The notes: generated by a model from the letters alone, not told the origin. Numbered from the stretch's first letter, positions 14,201-25,498 are shown. The stretch is 64,000 nucleotides of DNA from Lepidodermella squamata (GCA_047495785.1 JBLDXI010000010.1:1984001-2048000); one strand, 5' to 3'. Program-made: numbers and translations.

Positions 14201-15329
14201 CATAGAAAACTTAATAACACCCATTATCGTGCGCTTTCCAAAGCTGCCCGAAGCTGGTACAAAGCTGCCTGAAGCCGATGGCACGGCGTACAACACGCGG
14301 GGGTGGCTCGACGCCTCTGACGAATTAACGAGTTGAGAATATCGGAGAGATATAAAAGAAGAAAGTGGCAATGGAAAATTTGTTTTTGTCATATTCATCA
14401 GAAAGGGTCGGCATTATCAGGTAACGGCTCTAGAATTTCTCAAGCTTATAGCGCTTCCTTGCATGAGCTCACGGCTCAACTAAATTTTCACCATGCTTCT
14501 GTTACTGTAGATACCCCGTTTAGCCTGAAGATGGGCTCGAAACGTCGCTAACAGTACCAATTAACGGAGACTCGTGGCTGTAAAAACGCCTCAATTTGTC
14601 ATGTTTTGATTCAAATTATTTATATGTCCAACTTTCTCAAGTCGCAAACCTCGAGCTGTAAATATCCTAATACTAGTACTATTAACTTCTCTCTAATAGC
14701 AATTGAAACCAAATTATTTTTGGGTCTTCCTTTCGATTTGCTAGGCCTCGACCAAATTCTTGAATAGGCTGAATCTTTGATGGTTTCTCAATTTCCCTGT
14801 TGTAATATTTCTGAAAAAAATGTCAGCAAACCTGTAGCAGTGCGGCTAGAAATTCAGCAACTGGCCGATTAACCCGCGGCGGCAGTACGTCTTTCGCCAA
14901 CATTCGCTGAATTTTATCAACCGGCAGCACCAGAGCCGAATTCGCACTACTCGAACTCGAGGATGAAGATAAACTGATTTTCCGGCTGAAAAACGTAGTC
15001 GCACTGGAATTAGCGCTGGAACTCGTCGCGGTTGAGAACAACTCGATAACCGACTCGGCATATCGCATGCGAAGCGGATCCGGAAAATTTAGCACAATAT
15101 ACGACGATAAATCATCGGCACTGGCCGGTTTCACGCGGCCGCACACTTTGAGAATGAAATCGAATAGAACCAGTTCGATGAAAGCAGCCGCGCCGTAGTC
15201 GAGGAGCAGTTTCGATGAGACACCCTGTGATTGAAGGCGGTCGAGTAGCTCGAAAATAGCCGGTTGCAACGTGCCGCGGTACCGCTCGACAAACGGCGAT
15301 TGAGGGTCGATTTCGAATGGGAACGACAT
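5299..15329 (-). CDS. SOS1: Son of sevenless, Ras/Rac guanine nucleotide exchange factor
   Basis: Seven exons: 15329-14832, 12432-12132, 11701-10734, 10187-9430, 7442-6673, 6498-6205 and 5987-5299, giving 1425 residues (human SOS1 1333). Residues 1-265 match the tandem histone fold (SPFVERYRGTLQPAIFELL). Exon 3 carries the Dbl-homology domain and the start of the PH domain (VLLFDTLLLLCKR), which continues in exon 4 (YKVKEKLTLRNANV). The REM motif follows (GATLIKLIERLTYHDYSDTK, TTYRSFCKP), then the CDC25 catalytic domain in exon 5 (HPAELARQVTLLEF, ERNIVETKNLEERVAV, NPPCVPFLGMWLS) and EIQQYQNTPYNLEVE in exon 6. The tail is Pro-rich with PPLPPRP and PPALPPR, expected Grb2 SH3 sites. It loads GTP on Ras downstream of receptor tyrosine kinases at the membrane. 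The start Met at 15329 matches the family; a Met 8 codons upstream is possible. Introns 7443-9429 and 12433-14831 are swollen with mobile debris. Confidence 0.95.
7443..9429. other. Oversized Sos intron holding decayed mobile DNA
   Basis: This 1987-nt intron separates the REM-encoding exon from the CDC25 exon. It carries several open frames on the plus strand, opposite to Sos: 7913-8272, 8537-8758 (with LVANASRKRKIECR) and 8824-9114 (acidic, DYSIEEDSEPTQQ). Their composition is like protein-coding DNA but no domain is recognised and they are interrupted by stops. The last 130 nt are a low-complexity AT run. Taken with the Helitron relic in TRMT6, transposon debris is the likeliest reading. 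Confidence 0.4.
10410..10620. repeat. GGTTCCGCT repeat family, copy A (in a Sos intron)
   Basis: The right part has three spaced copies of a GGTTCCGCT-like unit (CTTTGGTTCCGCTGAAGCAG, TTAGGTTCCGCTTACCGC, TTTGGTTCATG). The left part shares GATTTCAGGATTGAACAC and AAAGTTACGCTGAATTC with the copy at 58412-58647. The left boundary is not clear. It is a non-coding dispersed element in the intron between the PH-encoding exons. Confidence 0.6.
11862..12025. repeat. GGTTCCGCT repeat family, copy B (in a Sos intron)
   Basis: Shares AGTGTTCAATTCAGAATTCA (reverse-complement relation) with the copy at 58412-58647 and ends in the tandem units AAATTTGGTTCCGCTACAGC, TTAGGTTCCGATCACCG and AAATTTGGTTCCGCTATAAG. 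One terminal arm appears to be missing. Confidence 0.65.
12433..14831. other. Oversized Sos intron with unassigned open frames
   Basis: This 2399-nt intron lies between the two histone-fold exons. Plus-strand frames at 13249-13437, 13335-13823, 13772-14014 and 14025-14336 look protein-like. The frame at 14025 encodes a small protein with a likely membrane segment (FLAGLLSGAAFTAAATGAYH) followed by a hydrophilic tail, and 13772 has two hydrophobic stretches. Around 14525-14543 the motif CTGAAGA...CGAAACGTCG resembles the conserved ends of some retroelements. No family can be named; the block is probably an inserted and decayed element. Confidence 0.4.
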
Positions 15330-15753
15330 TGTTGAAGAGCGATGATAGGTCACAAATAAATTATAACAAATACGTAAAAAAATTACCCGACCATCTATAC
15401 AAGGAAGAAAAAATTAATTTAAAATTAGGCTATCAAATTCAAATGGATTTTTTCATTTTTTTCTTCATATTTTTGATGGAATTATTTGAGACGGTTTGCA
15501 ATAATAATGGCCTGAAAAATGAAATTTCCCTTCAAAATTGACAATTTATTTCCAAATTACAGAATTTCGAACAATTGATCACAAAAATTTCGAAAATTTG
15601 AAAAATAATCTCCCTTGGTTTTCGAAATTTATATTTTATGAAAATTTCAAAGAGATTTTGGTCATTTTCTATCATTTTTCAAGCCATTTCCTCGCATTTA
15701 GAAATGACTATCAATTTTCTCGAGGCATATTTTCTCTACACAACTCTTTGATT
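15330..15753. other. Short gap between TRMT6 and Sos
   Basis: A 424-nt AT-rich spacer between the TRMT6 stop and the Sos start, both on the minus strand. It should hold the TRMT6 3' end and the Sos 5' leader. No strong trans-splice acceptor is visible right before the Sos ATG. Confidence 0.5.
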
Positions 15754-18700
15754 TTATTTATGACGCTCGGCCTTAGTGCCGTATAGAATGTAACCCGAAG
15801 GCCCGGGCATCATTATCACAGGGTGAGTACGGCCGGGTAGGACCTGCATTTCGCGGCACAGATTCGAAACCATTGACGCCATGACGCAACGGCCCGTGTT
15901 GACTAGCCACGTGAAACAGGGCGCGAGCAGCTCGCGGCTCTGATGGAACACAACGATAGGCCGGCTGTGGGCGACGCAGTCGAAATAGGCTTGCAGCACG
16001 GGCAGCGGGTTGTTTCTCGTCGCGATTATCAGCCTAATTTTGGGCAAAACAAACAGAATTAATCGATTATACTAAATAATAATAATACTAATTTTCAGTG
16101 ATTATCAATATGTTCAACGTGGATTTATGGTTCGATCATTTCGAAGTGAAAATCGAATATCCAGGAAAAGTTGGTCCGTACTTCTCACACTTCTCACAGA
16201 AGATTGATTGCCACTCGATAATTTCTTATAGGCTTTAAAGATCTCAAGGTCTCAAATAGCATAACCCCATGGGTGCTTTCGCTACGTCACTCTTGATGAT
16301 GAGCTGATCAGCTTGTATTCAGAATACATTGAAAAATATCGCCCTGAGGCCCAAAATTCTGAAAATGAACCTTAATTAGTTCTTCGTTGTGACGGCATTA
16401 AGTTCGAAATGTGACGCAGGAGTCCAAGTCCAAACGCCTCCCTACGGATGAGCGAATTGCTGATGCCATTAGAGGCCATTGGCTTTTCATATGATAATTC
16501 CTTACTTGTCTTTGATGATTAAAAGCCTGGCCCCAATTTCGAAAACAATCGCCGAATATTTCCAAGCTTGGCACGGACCACGCCGGCGGAAAATGCTACA
16601 GCCAGCGTATTCTGCCCTATTTTAAAAAGCTACCCCCCATACGGCGTCGAGCACTTGCTCCTTGCTCCCAGTCGCCAGGTCAATATATATGACAACGGCT
16701 TCAGATCATGTGATTCTCATGAGGCGGCTGAACCTATTATATTTACATCAGAAGGCCAGCCTTTCAGACTTGCTATCAAAGCCCTTACCCAGGCCAAACG
16801 AACCGCGTTTGAATCAAGCGACGACGATAACGAAGGTTCCAAAAAGAAATCACGAACATCTAATCATTTCCCATCCAGTGAATGATCGACTGTCGACCGC
16901 GTTAATCAACTGACTAGGCGTATCGGCATCGTCCATTCACTTCTTACGTCGTGTCCAATAAGTTTTTACTATATTTTTTAACCTTTAATTTGCCGTTTCA
17001 ATTTTCCGCGAGTTTTGAGACTCTTCGCAAGTATCCTCAAAAATGAAAATAAGCGCTGTCGGTGGCAATTTGAACCTCGAAGAAACGACAGCTTGACCAA
17101 CAATTAGAATCCCGTGATACCGTTCGCAGGGCGCGGCAATTCCGATCTTTGTCCCATCTTCGACATCAACGGAATCATTCGCTATCTTGTTGGTTACGTT
17201 TCGAAGGGAGAAATTATGTCTACTATTCGACCAGATACTGGCTGTCGAGAAATCGCTCAATTCCGACGTCTCCCGAGTTGTTCGCCGAATTTTCCAAAAA
17301 TTCATCGGCGACCGCGACTACTCGGCACAAGAAGTGATGCCCCAGCTGATCGGGTTGCCTTTGCGCAATTGCACCCGAAAATGTGCCCCCGAAAAATTAA
17401 CTTTTACCCGGCTGAAAAACGTCTGATGGCTCGTGTATTCAAGAAGAATCTGCGTCTCAATGACACGGCTGATAACGAACAGCAGAATCGCATAGACGAA
17501 GAATCGTGTTTCGTTGACGAGTCGACGAAGACAAGCGATGTCGTGGAGCTATATAAAACTCGCAAAACGGACCATGAATCGGTCACCCTGTTCAAATTTG
17601 CATCGGAGCTTGGATGGAAGAAGAACGTATCCACGGGCAATAATTACCGGCTTTGCTAAATTTCTCTGCGTTTTTTATACAATAGAGGCGATTTAAATTG
17701 CGAAACTCATGGCATTTGGAGCTTTTCCGACCCCTTATACTTTCTGTTCCTTTAATTACCGTACTGCCCGAAAATAATGTCAGGTCAGTGGCGTGGGCAA
17801 TAGTAAAGGCCTAGCCCTAAATGAGGTCATTTTAGCCGTCATTCTGATTGGATATAATTTCTACTCTTGGCACTTAAAATGGTCAAGGACCACTTTTTGA
17901 GTCAAAATATGTAGAATCTCAGGGAAATGTATGCCATTTTGGTTATCTAGCCAATGTGATTCATACCGAAAATTCAGCTTTTGTGCGTGTATCGTGGCTG
18001 TACAAGGAAATTCATGTAACAAACAAATAATCGCCCACACATCAAATAAGCCTCTTTTGTTCTGCCTTCTAATCGAGAATTTACAACCGAAAAACTATCT
18101 GAAAAGTTTTAAAGAGGTCAAGAATTACGAAGAAAAATTAGAATTTCGAATAAATTGAGAATTCTAAGCTCAGGATAGTAATTGATACCTAGTTAGCTAT
18201 AATATAATCCGGAAAATTTTCACTCACCCGTCAAAATTGCCTTCTTTCAAAACGGTCCAGAGCGATTTCAGTTTCTCAAACCGCGCTTTTCTTCGCTCCA
18301 ACTTCTCCGCAACCTCCGTCGGACTGTCATTTTTGCCAACAATCACGCCCGAAGCGTCATCTCCAGGCACGCAGGGCAGGTCCAAAAACTCGGTCTGCGC
18401 CACGCTCTCGCTGTACTGCATCGGAAACGACTCGATAATGCCGTAATCCGACTCAGGCAACTGAATCGCGTCGAAAATTTTGCGAAACACCTCGCGCGTT
18501 GGCTGCGTTGACGTGTGAAGATCGAAAATCTGCCCGCCCCCAGCCATTCGACTGACCATAGACAGCAGCACCAGGCCGCCGCAGTTGTCGAAAACAATGA
18601 ACCGACCGCCGTGAGACACATTGCCATGGCACATAATTCCGGCTAGAATGTCAGAACTCAGCCCGCCAATGCGCTGCTTGCCCCTCTGGGCCATCCAATC

Positions 18701-19213
18701 CATCAAATTTCTCACAGATGGCTTGAGCAATCGAATGATAATTCGGTGCTTTTTGTGTTTCCGCTTCAGATATTTCTCCTTAGAAAACACTGTTTTTTCT
18801 TTGAATGTCGAAGAATTTTCAACCAGCCTCGACACGACTTCAGAACCTTTAAACCCGGTCCGTTTCAACTCTTTAATTTCGTCTTCAGTCAATTTTTGAT
18901 TTTCAGGATTTTCAATTAAATTTCGATTATCGCCCGCAATTTCGCAGGGGTTATTAGCCGAGGTCGTTTCATCCTCGCCATCCATACCGTGAAATGCGAG
19001 ATTGTGAAAATGTTGCTCCTTAATTTCGTGAATTTCACTATCGACAACTTCTAGCAGTGTGCCGAATCGCAGGCCGACAACTTTTGCGGCGCTGAATTTC
19101 GCGTGGTGGATTTTGATTTTGCGACTCGAGTAGACGCGGTCGAGGAATACGTGGATGTTGTTGCATTCGATGAGGACAAAATCATTCTCGCGAATTATTC
19201 CAATTTCACTCAT
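15754..19213 (-). CDS. TRMT6: tRNA (adenine-58-N1) methyltransferase non-catalytic subunit TRM6
   Basis: Two exons, 19213-18228 and 16033-15754, join to 421 residues (human 497). The N-terminal part contains the family run LTEDEIKELKRTGFKG, SRLVENSSTFKEKTVFSKEK, IIRLLKPSVRNLMDWM and FDNCGGLVLLSMVSRM. The second exon begins at DGLIIATRNNPLPVL, exactly where the C-terminal Rossmann-like half starts, and ends RTHPVIMMPGPSGYILYG. With TRMT61 this subunit binds tRNA for m1A58 formation in the nucleus; it has no S-adenosylmethionine site of its own. The acidic linker found in mammals is much shorter here. The start Met (MSEIGIIREND) is preferred over one 11 codons upstream because it agrees with family length. 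The intron (16034-18227) is 2.2 kb and contains a Helitron relic. Confidence 0.93.
16568..16885 (+). pseudogene. Unassigned open frame upstream of the Helitron relic
   Basis: A 105-codon frame in the TRMT6 intron ending in an acidic then basic tail (ESSDDDNEGSKKKSRTS). It lies about 230 nt upstream of the Helitron relic and on the same strand, so it may be another piece of that element. No domain is recognised. Confidence 0.3.
16985..17660 (+). mobile_element. Helitron replicase/helicase relic
   Basis: Inside the TRMT6 intron, on the opposite strand. The frame starting at 17114 reads DINGIIRYLVGYVSKGE, which is the conserved Y-x2-K/G-Y-x-x-K-x-E-type segment of Helitron proteins. The reading then moves one frame over (from 17187) to give RDYSAQEVMPQLIGLPL, the hallmark R-D-x-S-A-Q-E-x-x-x-x-L-x-G-L-P-L motif just upstream of the helicase. 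It then returns to the first frame with LYKTRKTDHESVTLFKFA, like the Y-x-x-R-P-x-x-L-x-x-L-x-x-F-A segment. The order of motifs is right and there are two frame changes, so this is a decayed fragment. No terminal hairpin or CTRR end was identified. Confidence 0.75.
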
Positions 19214-19600
19214 AATTCGATCGATTGAAAAATCAACAAATAGCAATCACAACAATTAAGATTAAAATTCTATTGGAAAATAAATAGATAAATTAAAAAG
19301 AAATTGAGCAATTAATTTTTCAAATATTTTTTCAAAGGTATAAAATGAGGTGTAAAAATTTGCGAATTTCTAGCGAAAAAGCTTAGAAAAATCACATTTT
19401 TCGCAATTTCTCAACAAATTAGGAAATTCGGTCGAATTATGTGCATTATTCAAAATTTAATTCGACTTTAAAATTTATTTTAACCCAAGAAATGATGGAT
19501 TGAAAATTAGGGAATACTTGGATTTTTTGAAGCTTTTTGGCTAGAAAACATCGCATTCCAATGATGAATCGTTTTAGTATCACTTTTTTAGAAACTTTTT
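19214..19600. other. Short gap between NRDE2 and TRMT6
   Basis: 387 nt of AT-rich spacer between two minus-strand genes. Nothing beyond expected 3' and 5' untranslated sequence is recognised. Confidence 0.5.
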
Positions 19601-22600
19601 TCACCAGTTTGGCACACCGGGAAACGTGTCCAGTTCATCGACCAGAGTACATAGTCTCAAGCCCTTTTCAACAACCATATCAACGGCGTCCTGCAGTTTC
19701 GCTTGGCTGGTCTGCGTCCTCGCCAGTGCCATGTACATCTCTTTAGCCCAGGGGCAAGCTTGCAACGCTCGAAACAGCACATTTTCCAGCTTTTTCGACC
19801 CAATTTTCGACTCGAACGCGATGTAAAACGCCCAGATAACGCAACTTCTCAACGAATTTGGAGAAACTAGAGATTTTTCGAAGTAGGACCGGATCATATT
19901 TTCAGCACCGCCAATCGAGCTCGGGTCGATTTTTGCGATTAAAGCGGTTAAAATCGAAAGCCAAGCGCTGGGTTGGTTGATTTTATGCGACATTGATCGC
20001 GTGAATTTGACGAAACTCGACGACATGAACGCCGGCTCTCGGATAGCGATTAGGCCTTGTAAAAACGCCGGGTTAGACGGGAAATCGTTCAAAGCGATCA
20101 AAACAATCTCTCTCAGGTGAGTTATCGATTTTATACTCGTTCGATAGTCGAAATTCGCGATGGAAACACGCGACCAGTGAAGACGTAGCGTGACTTGTTC
20201 CAAAAATCTCCGCACCGTCGAGTAAGGATTTAGCGAAGATTTCGACTTCGCAACCACATCGACTTGATTTAGCAGGGATGTTAGGACGAAATCGGCACTT
20301 GGTAGAGGGTTTTCGTTTTTCAAACGAGATACGAGGTACGTGAAGAGGGCGTAGCATTCGGCGACTTGGCAAATCAGCGGCTGGACCGGCATTAGGTGTT
20401 GTTCTGGCTGCTGGTCATCGCTGCCCGGAATGTTCGAGAATTTCAAAAATGGCACCAGTTGCTGGTCAACTTCAGCTTTGACCTAAGAGGTTAAAGGATA
20501 GAAGAATGAATTTAAAATCAAATTAGGTTAGCAAACTAAACAATTTCTCAACTCTTTTACATAATGATGAGGTAATAGGCGGTTTTATTGACGCGGAGAC
20601 CCAATTTCTTTCAAAGCACCTTAGTGCAACTCGTTCACGTCGCGGAAGAACCCCCCTTCGGTGTTTTTTTCTGATTACTGTACTGGAAGTTTTCCGAAGT
20701 GCGAGTTCTTCCGCGACGTGAACGAACTTAGTGCAACTAGAGTAGTTCGAGTAATTGGACTTGTTTCCATTTCATGTTTATAGACGACGAGCACGAGGAC
20801 CAAGAGCAATCAATCAGAAATGTCTTCCTGTACACGGTACAGTTTTGTCAAACTGGGGTGAGTCATCTGAATTTTCGGTCACATCGGTTTCTCCTTCTTC
20901 TTCTGATTTTGCAGACATGTCAGGGTCGTACTCCCATCGAGGCGCGGATCTGTCCGTGGAGCGGGGCAATGTAGTCGCGGACCGTAGTTTTCGGCGATCT
21001 TACGCTTTGGTAGCACCAGGAGTACTTAGGAAGCCTGAGAAAGTTTCTGGCGAGAAGTTCAAGCCGTGCCTGGCTGACCTACGGGACGGGTGGTGCCGAA
21101 CTGTCCCCAACTAGCTTGAACTACTAGAACGACCAGGTCACGGTAATAGACTGTTTTAGACCCTAAAAGCCAAAGGCTACTCACGAGGTAAGGCCATCAT
21201 GGTTACATTTTCAACTTCAATTTTTGAATTTCCTATTGGTTCGATTTTAATTGTTAACAGCCTTCCTTCATCTCTTAACTCTTAACTAAACTAAATAGGC
21301 ATGCAACTTACTTGATCAACATCGCCAATATCACCGCTGATTGCTCTTCGCAGCAAACACGACGCCAACAGCTTCAAAACCGGCCGAGTCACGCCTGGAT
21401 CGTCCACATTCGCGTCGACAACGCGGGAAACGTCAATGTAACCAGGCTCTGGCGCGGATTTCATGAACGTAAAATAGGCAGTTTGACTCGCCAAATGGCA
21501 TAGAGCACCCCAACTTGCGTACAGCTTCAATTGATGCGACATTGCAATCGCGGTTTCAGCCATTTTCAACGCCGAATTCAAGTTTTTCCCCAATTTCAAC
21601 TCAGCCTCACTGCATAACGCCCAAATTGCGAGATTATTGCGATTAGCCGGCTCTTTCAACACGTCTCGAATGAGATTTTTCACCCTTTTCGACCTCGAGT
21701 CGAAATTACTGGAATTTTCCTCCGATACACAGCATTTTATCTCTTTTTTCACGTAGCAACAAATCAAATGAGTTCGAAACGGTTCGTTCAAAATTCCGGC
21801 GATTTGGTTGAATGAATTATTGACGATTTCTCGAAATAAACCACGGTCATATTGGACCAATTTCGGCCGAGAATCAGCGTCGAAATTCATCGATCGGCAC
21901 GTAAAACTTGTTGAAAATGCGTCATTTTTCAGGTATGTATCCAACGGGTTCGCGATATCCAGGCCGAAAAATTCGAAAAACAGAAGCAAAATTCGATATT
22001 TATTTTCGGGCGCGGCGATTTTGATCAGGAATCGCGAAATATCGTCGAAAACCACCTGCCGTTCCGGGTCGTCGGTGTGGGGTGAATTTTCGGGTAGCGG
22101 TAAAATTCGCCGAGCTGTTCGAGATTCTTCAAGGTACGCCCAAATCATCGACCTTGAACTACCCTGGGGCGATTTTTCAATGACTAATCGATCAATTTCG
22201 TCTTCCAGCTCGAGATTTGATACGAAATTTTGGTTTTCAGTGCGATCTTTCGGGTCGTTTATGATTGCCGGGTTCCATTTCGCCCAGCCACAGGCGTTTC
22301 GAAGGCCGAACAGCGGAGCATTTGAGCTGAAATACAGCTCTAGCTCGTCGATAGCTTGAGTTCTTGGCATCGATTGAACAGGCTGGGGTGCGAAATACGT
22401 CAGTTCGATTTGGCACTGGAATAGGAGGACGGCTCGTTCTGTGAAACCAGCTTCTCGCAACATGTAGACCAGTGCGACAAAAATGTCTAAAATTCAAGAA
22501 AAACGCGCGGATTAACCTCAATTTTCGTAAGAAACAAATAATTTAAGCCGGGAAATTAACAATTGTGGGCTAATTTGTTAAAATTCATCGAAAGTTTACA

Positions 22601-23882
22601 TTTTAAACTTTTAAATTTTGCGAAACCGCGTTGATTTTTTCTAAATTCAATTGAATGACTTACATATCATTTGTTCCTCCAGATTTGGCCCAGCTTTATG
22701 CGATTTGATCGTGCCATCCAATATGTTCGAAATCGTACTTAGACACCTCGAGAAAGTCATCATTAGCTTATCGAACGAGAAACCAGCAAACCGCCGGCAA
22801 TGCGCCATAATACACTCCCACCACACGTCCGCATTATTCGGATGAACAAAGGCAATGTTTCGCCATTCTTCAGCCACAGCATCTTGATTAGCCATCGAAT
22901 TTCCCTTCAATTTTATTTTTTCAACCAGCAACCTCACATTGCCAGGATTTTGCGACAGCGCGCGGTCTAAAATCGCCAGCTTTTTCTCTAGCAACGCCGA
23001 TTCAGTCATTTGATCGCCAAATTTTGACAAATCGTTCTGAAAATCGACGAAATCAAGCCATAGCTGAACATTTTGGGGTTCGAAGCCAAGTCTTTTGTTG
23101 AAATCTTCAGTTTTCTGACGAATCGACGCTTTTTTCAACTCATCGTACGGCAAATCCAGGTTTTCAGTCGTAGTTTTCGTTGGCAAATCGTCGTGAATTG
23201 GCCGTAATCTCAAAACAGGAGGCAGGTCCAAAATCGATATTGGCGATTTTCGAATTCGAGCCGTCACGTCTTGAATTTTCATCAATTTTCGCAGTTGATT
23301 TCGGTCGAAATACCGCTTTTCCTTCGCCTTTTGCGCTTTTTTCTTGTCATTTTTTGCTAAAATTTGCTCCTTCTTCCGGTACATCAACTCGCCCTTTTTC
23401 GAATTTGACAGCGCGAATTGGGGAGATATATTGTAATATCGCGATAGATGGCCGTCGAAAATCGACCCGTATTTGACTAACGAGTGATTTGAAGCACGGT
23501 CGATTCGAAATGGAACAGGTTTATCCGCTGATTTTAGGCTAGCAATCGATATATCTTCCAGAAATAACGCACCTAGTGGAGCTTTTTGACCCGAAATTCC
23601 AGCATTTTTCGCTTGAACTTCAGCCTCGTCACGCTTGAGTAGCTTTCGCGGAATTTCTTCATCAGAATCGGCAAGATCGATCACTTCCTCCACGCCAATG
23701 CTGGACTCTGAATCTGAAGAGATGGCAACGACTTCTTTTTTCGGGACTGGAATGGTGAAACTGTCATTTTTCAGCCAATCTATTGCTGTTTGACTAGAAT
23801 TTCCAACTGCAGTCGCATCAAATTTTTCAATTCGAGTCTCATCGGGTTTACTTAGCCCGGAATAGGCCGGAAATAAACTCAT
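19601..23882 (-). CDS. NRDE2: NRDE2 homologue, nuclear RNAi/RNA-surveillance factor
   Basis: Three exons, 23882-22664, 22486-21312 and 20482-19601, join to 1091 residues (human 1164). The start MSLFPAYSGLS matches the family start MALFPAFAGLS. The N-terminal third is charged (SDSESSIGVEEVIDLADSDEE). Family landmarks follow: KTEDFNKRLGFEPQNVQLWL, EKKLAILDRALSQNPGNVRL, FVHPNNADVWWECI, DDPERQVVFDDISRFLI, DVLKEPANRNNLAIW and near the end FRALQACPWAKEMYMALA. The middle and C-terminal parts are half-a-TPR type helical repeats. NRDE2 acts in nuclei: in nematodes with nuclear Argonaute to silence nascent transcripts, in mammals with the helicase MTR4 and in splicing. An acceptor-like TTATTCTTAG lies just 7 nt before the ATG, consistent with trans-splicing behind NAA40. 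Confidence 0.93.
20621..20738. mobile_element. Small hairpin MITE in an NRDE2 intron
   Basis: Two 21-nt arms are perfect reverse complements: 20631-20651 (TCGTTCACGTCGCGGAAGAAC, here in two reads: TCGTTCACGTC then GCGGAAGAAC) and 20705-20725. Outside them the 11-mer TTAGTGCAACT occurs in direct orientation at 20621-20631 and 20728-20738. An inverted repeat flanked by an 8-11 nt direct repeat fits a very short non-autonomous element of Mutator type, although the overlap of repeat and arm leaves the exact boundary open. Confidence 0.65.
20739..21311. other. Rest of NRDE2 intron 2
   Basis: The intron spans 20483-21311. The open frame 20755-21114 on the plus strand has no recognised motif. No further repeat is evident. 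Confidence 0.4.
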
Positions 23883-23891
23883 TAAAAATCT
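23883..23891 (-). promoter_or_regulatory. Candidate spliced-leader acceptor of NRDE2
   Basis: The minus strand reads TTATTCTTAG followed by 7 nt and then the NRDE2 ATG. No upstream exon is needed, so the site is best read as a trans-splice acceptor. The upstream gene NAA40 ends 297 nt away. Confidence 0.5.
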
Positions 23892-24179
23892 AAGAATAAA
23901 ACAAATATTTGATTCAACAAAACATTTTAATAAATTTTTAACATCCCTTCGGGATCTTTGCAAATAAGACCAGAATGAAACTAAACAAGAGATAGTGTTG
24001 AATTTTTTCGTTGGCATGTGAAAAATTAGAGGAGAAAAGCCGGATAAATATCACCACAGAACGCTGTAAAAATGTTGCTCAAATAATTCCAGATCATTCG
24101 ACGCGTTAACACAGGAACGAATTGGGACAAGCTCGAAACAATTAATTTGAGATTTTTTTCGATCGAAATAAAGATGAGG

Positions 24180-24938
24180 TTAGAAGTAGGAATTTTGCAA
24201 TTCAAGTGATAGAATGTAGTATTTAGCGCCGCGTTCGCCGATTTGCCACGGCGACGATTCATCGACATGGAAGCCTAGTTTTTTCGTATAAAACGAAACA
24301 GCCGCCGTATTATGCGGAAATACTGTGAGCAATATCTTGTCCATTTGAGCCTTCAAAGCGATCAACTCGAGACTTTTCAGAATATAGCTACCAAGACCGC
24401 CTCGTTGAAATTGCCTTGAAACTTGCAACTCATAACTGGAAAACAAAAATATTGAAAATTTACAAAAATTCAGAATTTTGCGCTCAAATAAATTTCGAGC
24501 CGTTTCCGTTTAAAAAAAATCGAAATAATTTGCCTTACCAATATAAAACAGCTTGCGAGCCTTCGAGTTCGAAGCGAAAATGAGCAAAAGCGACTAGTCG
24601 TTTTGATTCCGATTCTTGAACGAGCAGAAATCTGGCCGTGTCATCTGTTAATTCGGCCAATTTTTTCGGTCGATCCCAGCCCCATGAAGACGACTCGTAG
24701 AGTTCTCGCATATTTTCTTCGACAAGCTTCATCGCTTCTTCTGCTACATTATTAGGCAGATCTTTCCGGGCTACGACAGTAACCTCAACAACACTTCTAA
24801 AAAAATTTAAAAATTAATGAATCGAATTATAAAAAATTGAACTAACCCTCGAAGTTTGAAGAATGTTTCGTTGAGATATTCAGCAAGATTTCGCCCGTTT
24901 GCATTGCGAACACGCACCTCAGGAGCAAAAAATGACAT
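24180..24938 (-). CDS. NAA40: N-alpha-acetyltransferase 40 (NatD), histone H4/H2A N-terminal acetyltransferase
   Basis: Three exons, 24938-24847, 24796-24539 and 24435-24180, join to 201 residues (human 237). Family landmarks are MRELYESSSWGWDRPKK, TDDTARFLLV, FAHFRFELEGSQAVLYCYELQ (the Cys codon is made across the exon 2/3 junction) and RGGLGSYILKSLELIA, the acetyl-CoA-binding R/Q-x-x-G-x-G/A loop. The next segment is LLTVFPHNTAAVSFYTKKLGF. NatD acetylates the N-terminal Ser of histones H4 and H2A. The start MSFFAPEVRV is the first Met after an acceptor-like TAATTTTTAG that lies 8 nt upstream. Confidence 0.93.
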
Positions 24939-24948
24939 TTCAAATCCT
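24939..24948 (-). promoter_or_regulatory. Candidate spliced-leader acceptor of NAA40
   Basis: TAATTTTTAG on the minus strand is followed by an 8-nt leader and the ATG. The membralin stop codon is 560 nt upstream in the transcription direction. Confidence 0.5.
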
Positions 24949-25498
24949 AAAAATTACAAAAAAAATCATAATAAATTCCGTAGAAAAAATAGCGAAAATT
25001 TATTCATCTTTCCTCGAATTTTCCATCAATATAGTCAATGAAGGGCCGTTTTTCCGGCCCGGTTTTTCATTTGCTGTACAGGAGAAGAAGAAGACGGCAA
25101 CGACATATAAAACAACAACGATTAAACGACATGAACAATGAACAGTTTTTCACCATATATTTTAGTCGAATTATTTTTCCCACGACATATCTACATCGTT
25201 TTAATAGCTGACGTAACGGAAGAAATTCCACACTTCAATTTGAGTTGCTGCTGTATTCCGGGAATGAGAGACTTGCAAGTCAAGTAGCTTCCATTTATCA
25301 TTGAAGCAACAATCTGAGTGTCTTGCGCACATATTTCAGTCCAAAAAAATCAGGGATGGAAAGAACAAAAAACTGGTTCTCGTCATTTCTTATAAAATAT
25401 TCAAATATTTTTCCGAAATTATACGAAAAAAACGTAACAGGAGAGAGTGAGAGATATTAGCCTGGCACATGCGCGATTTTTTTTCCGGTATAACTTAA
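24949..25498. other. Gap between membralin and NAA40
   Basis: About 550 nt of AT-rich spacer, presumably the membralin 3' untranslated region and the intercistronic region. A GGGCCG/CGGCCC short palindrome lies at about 25023-25043. No gene is recognised. Confidence 0.45.
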
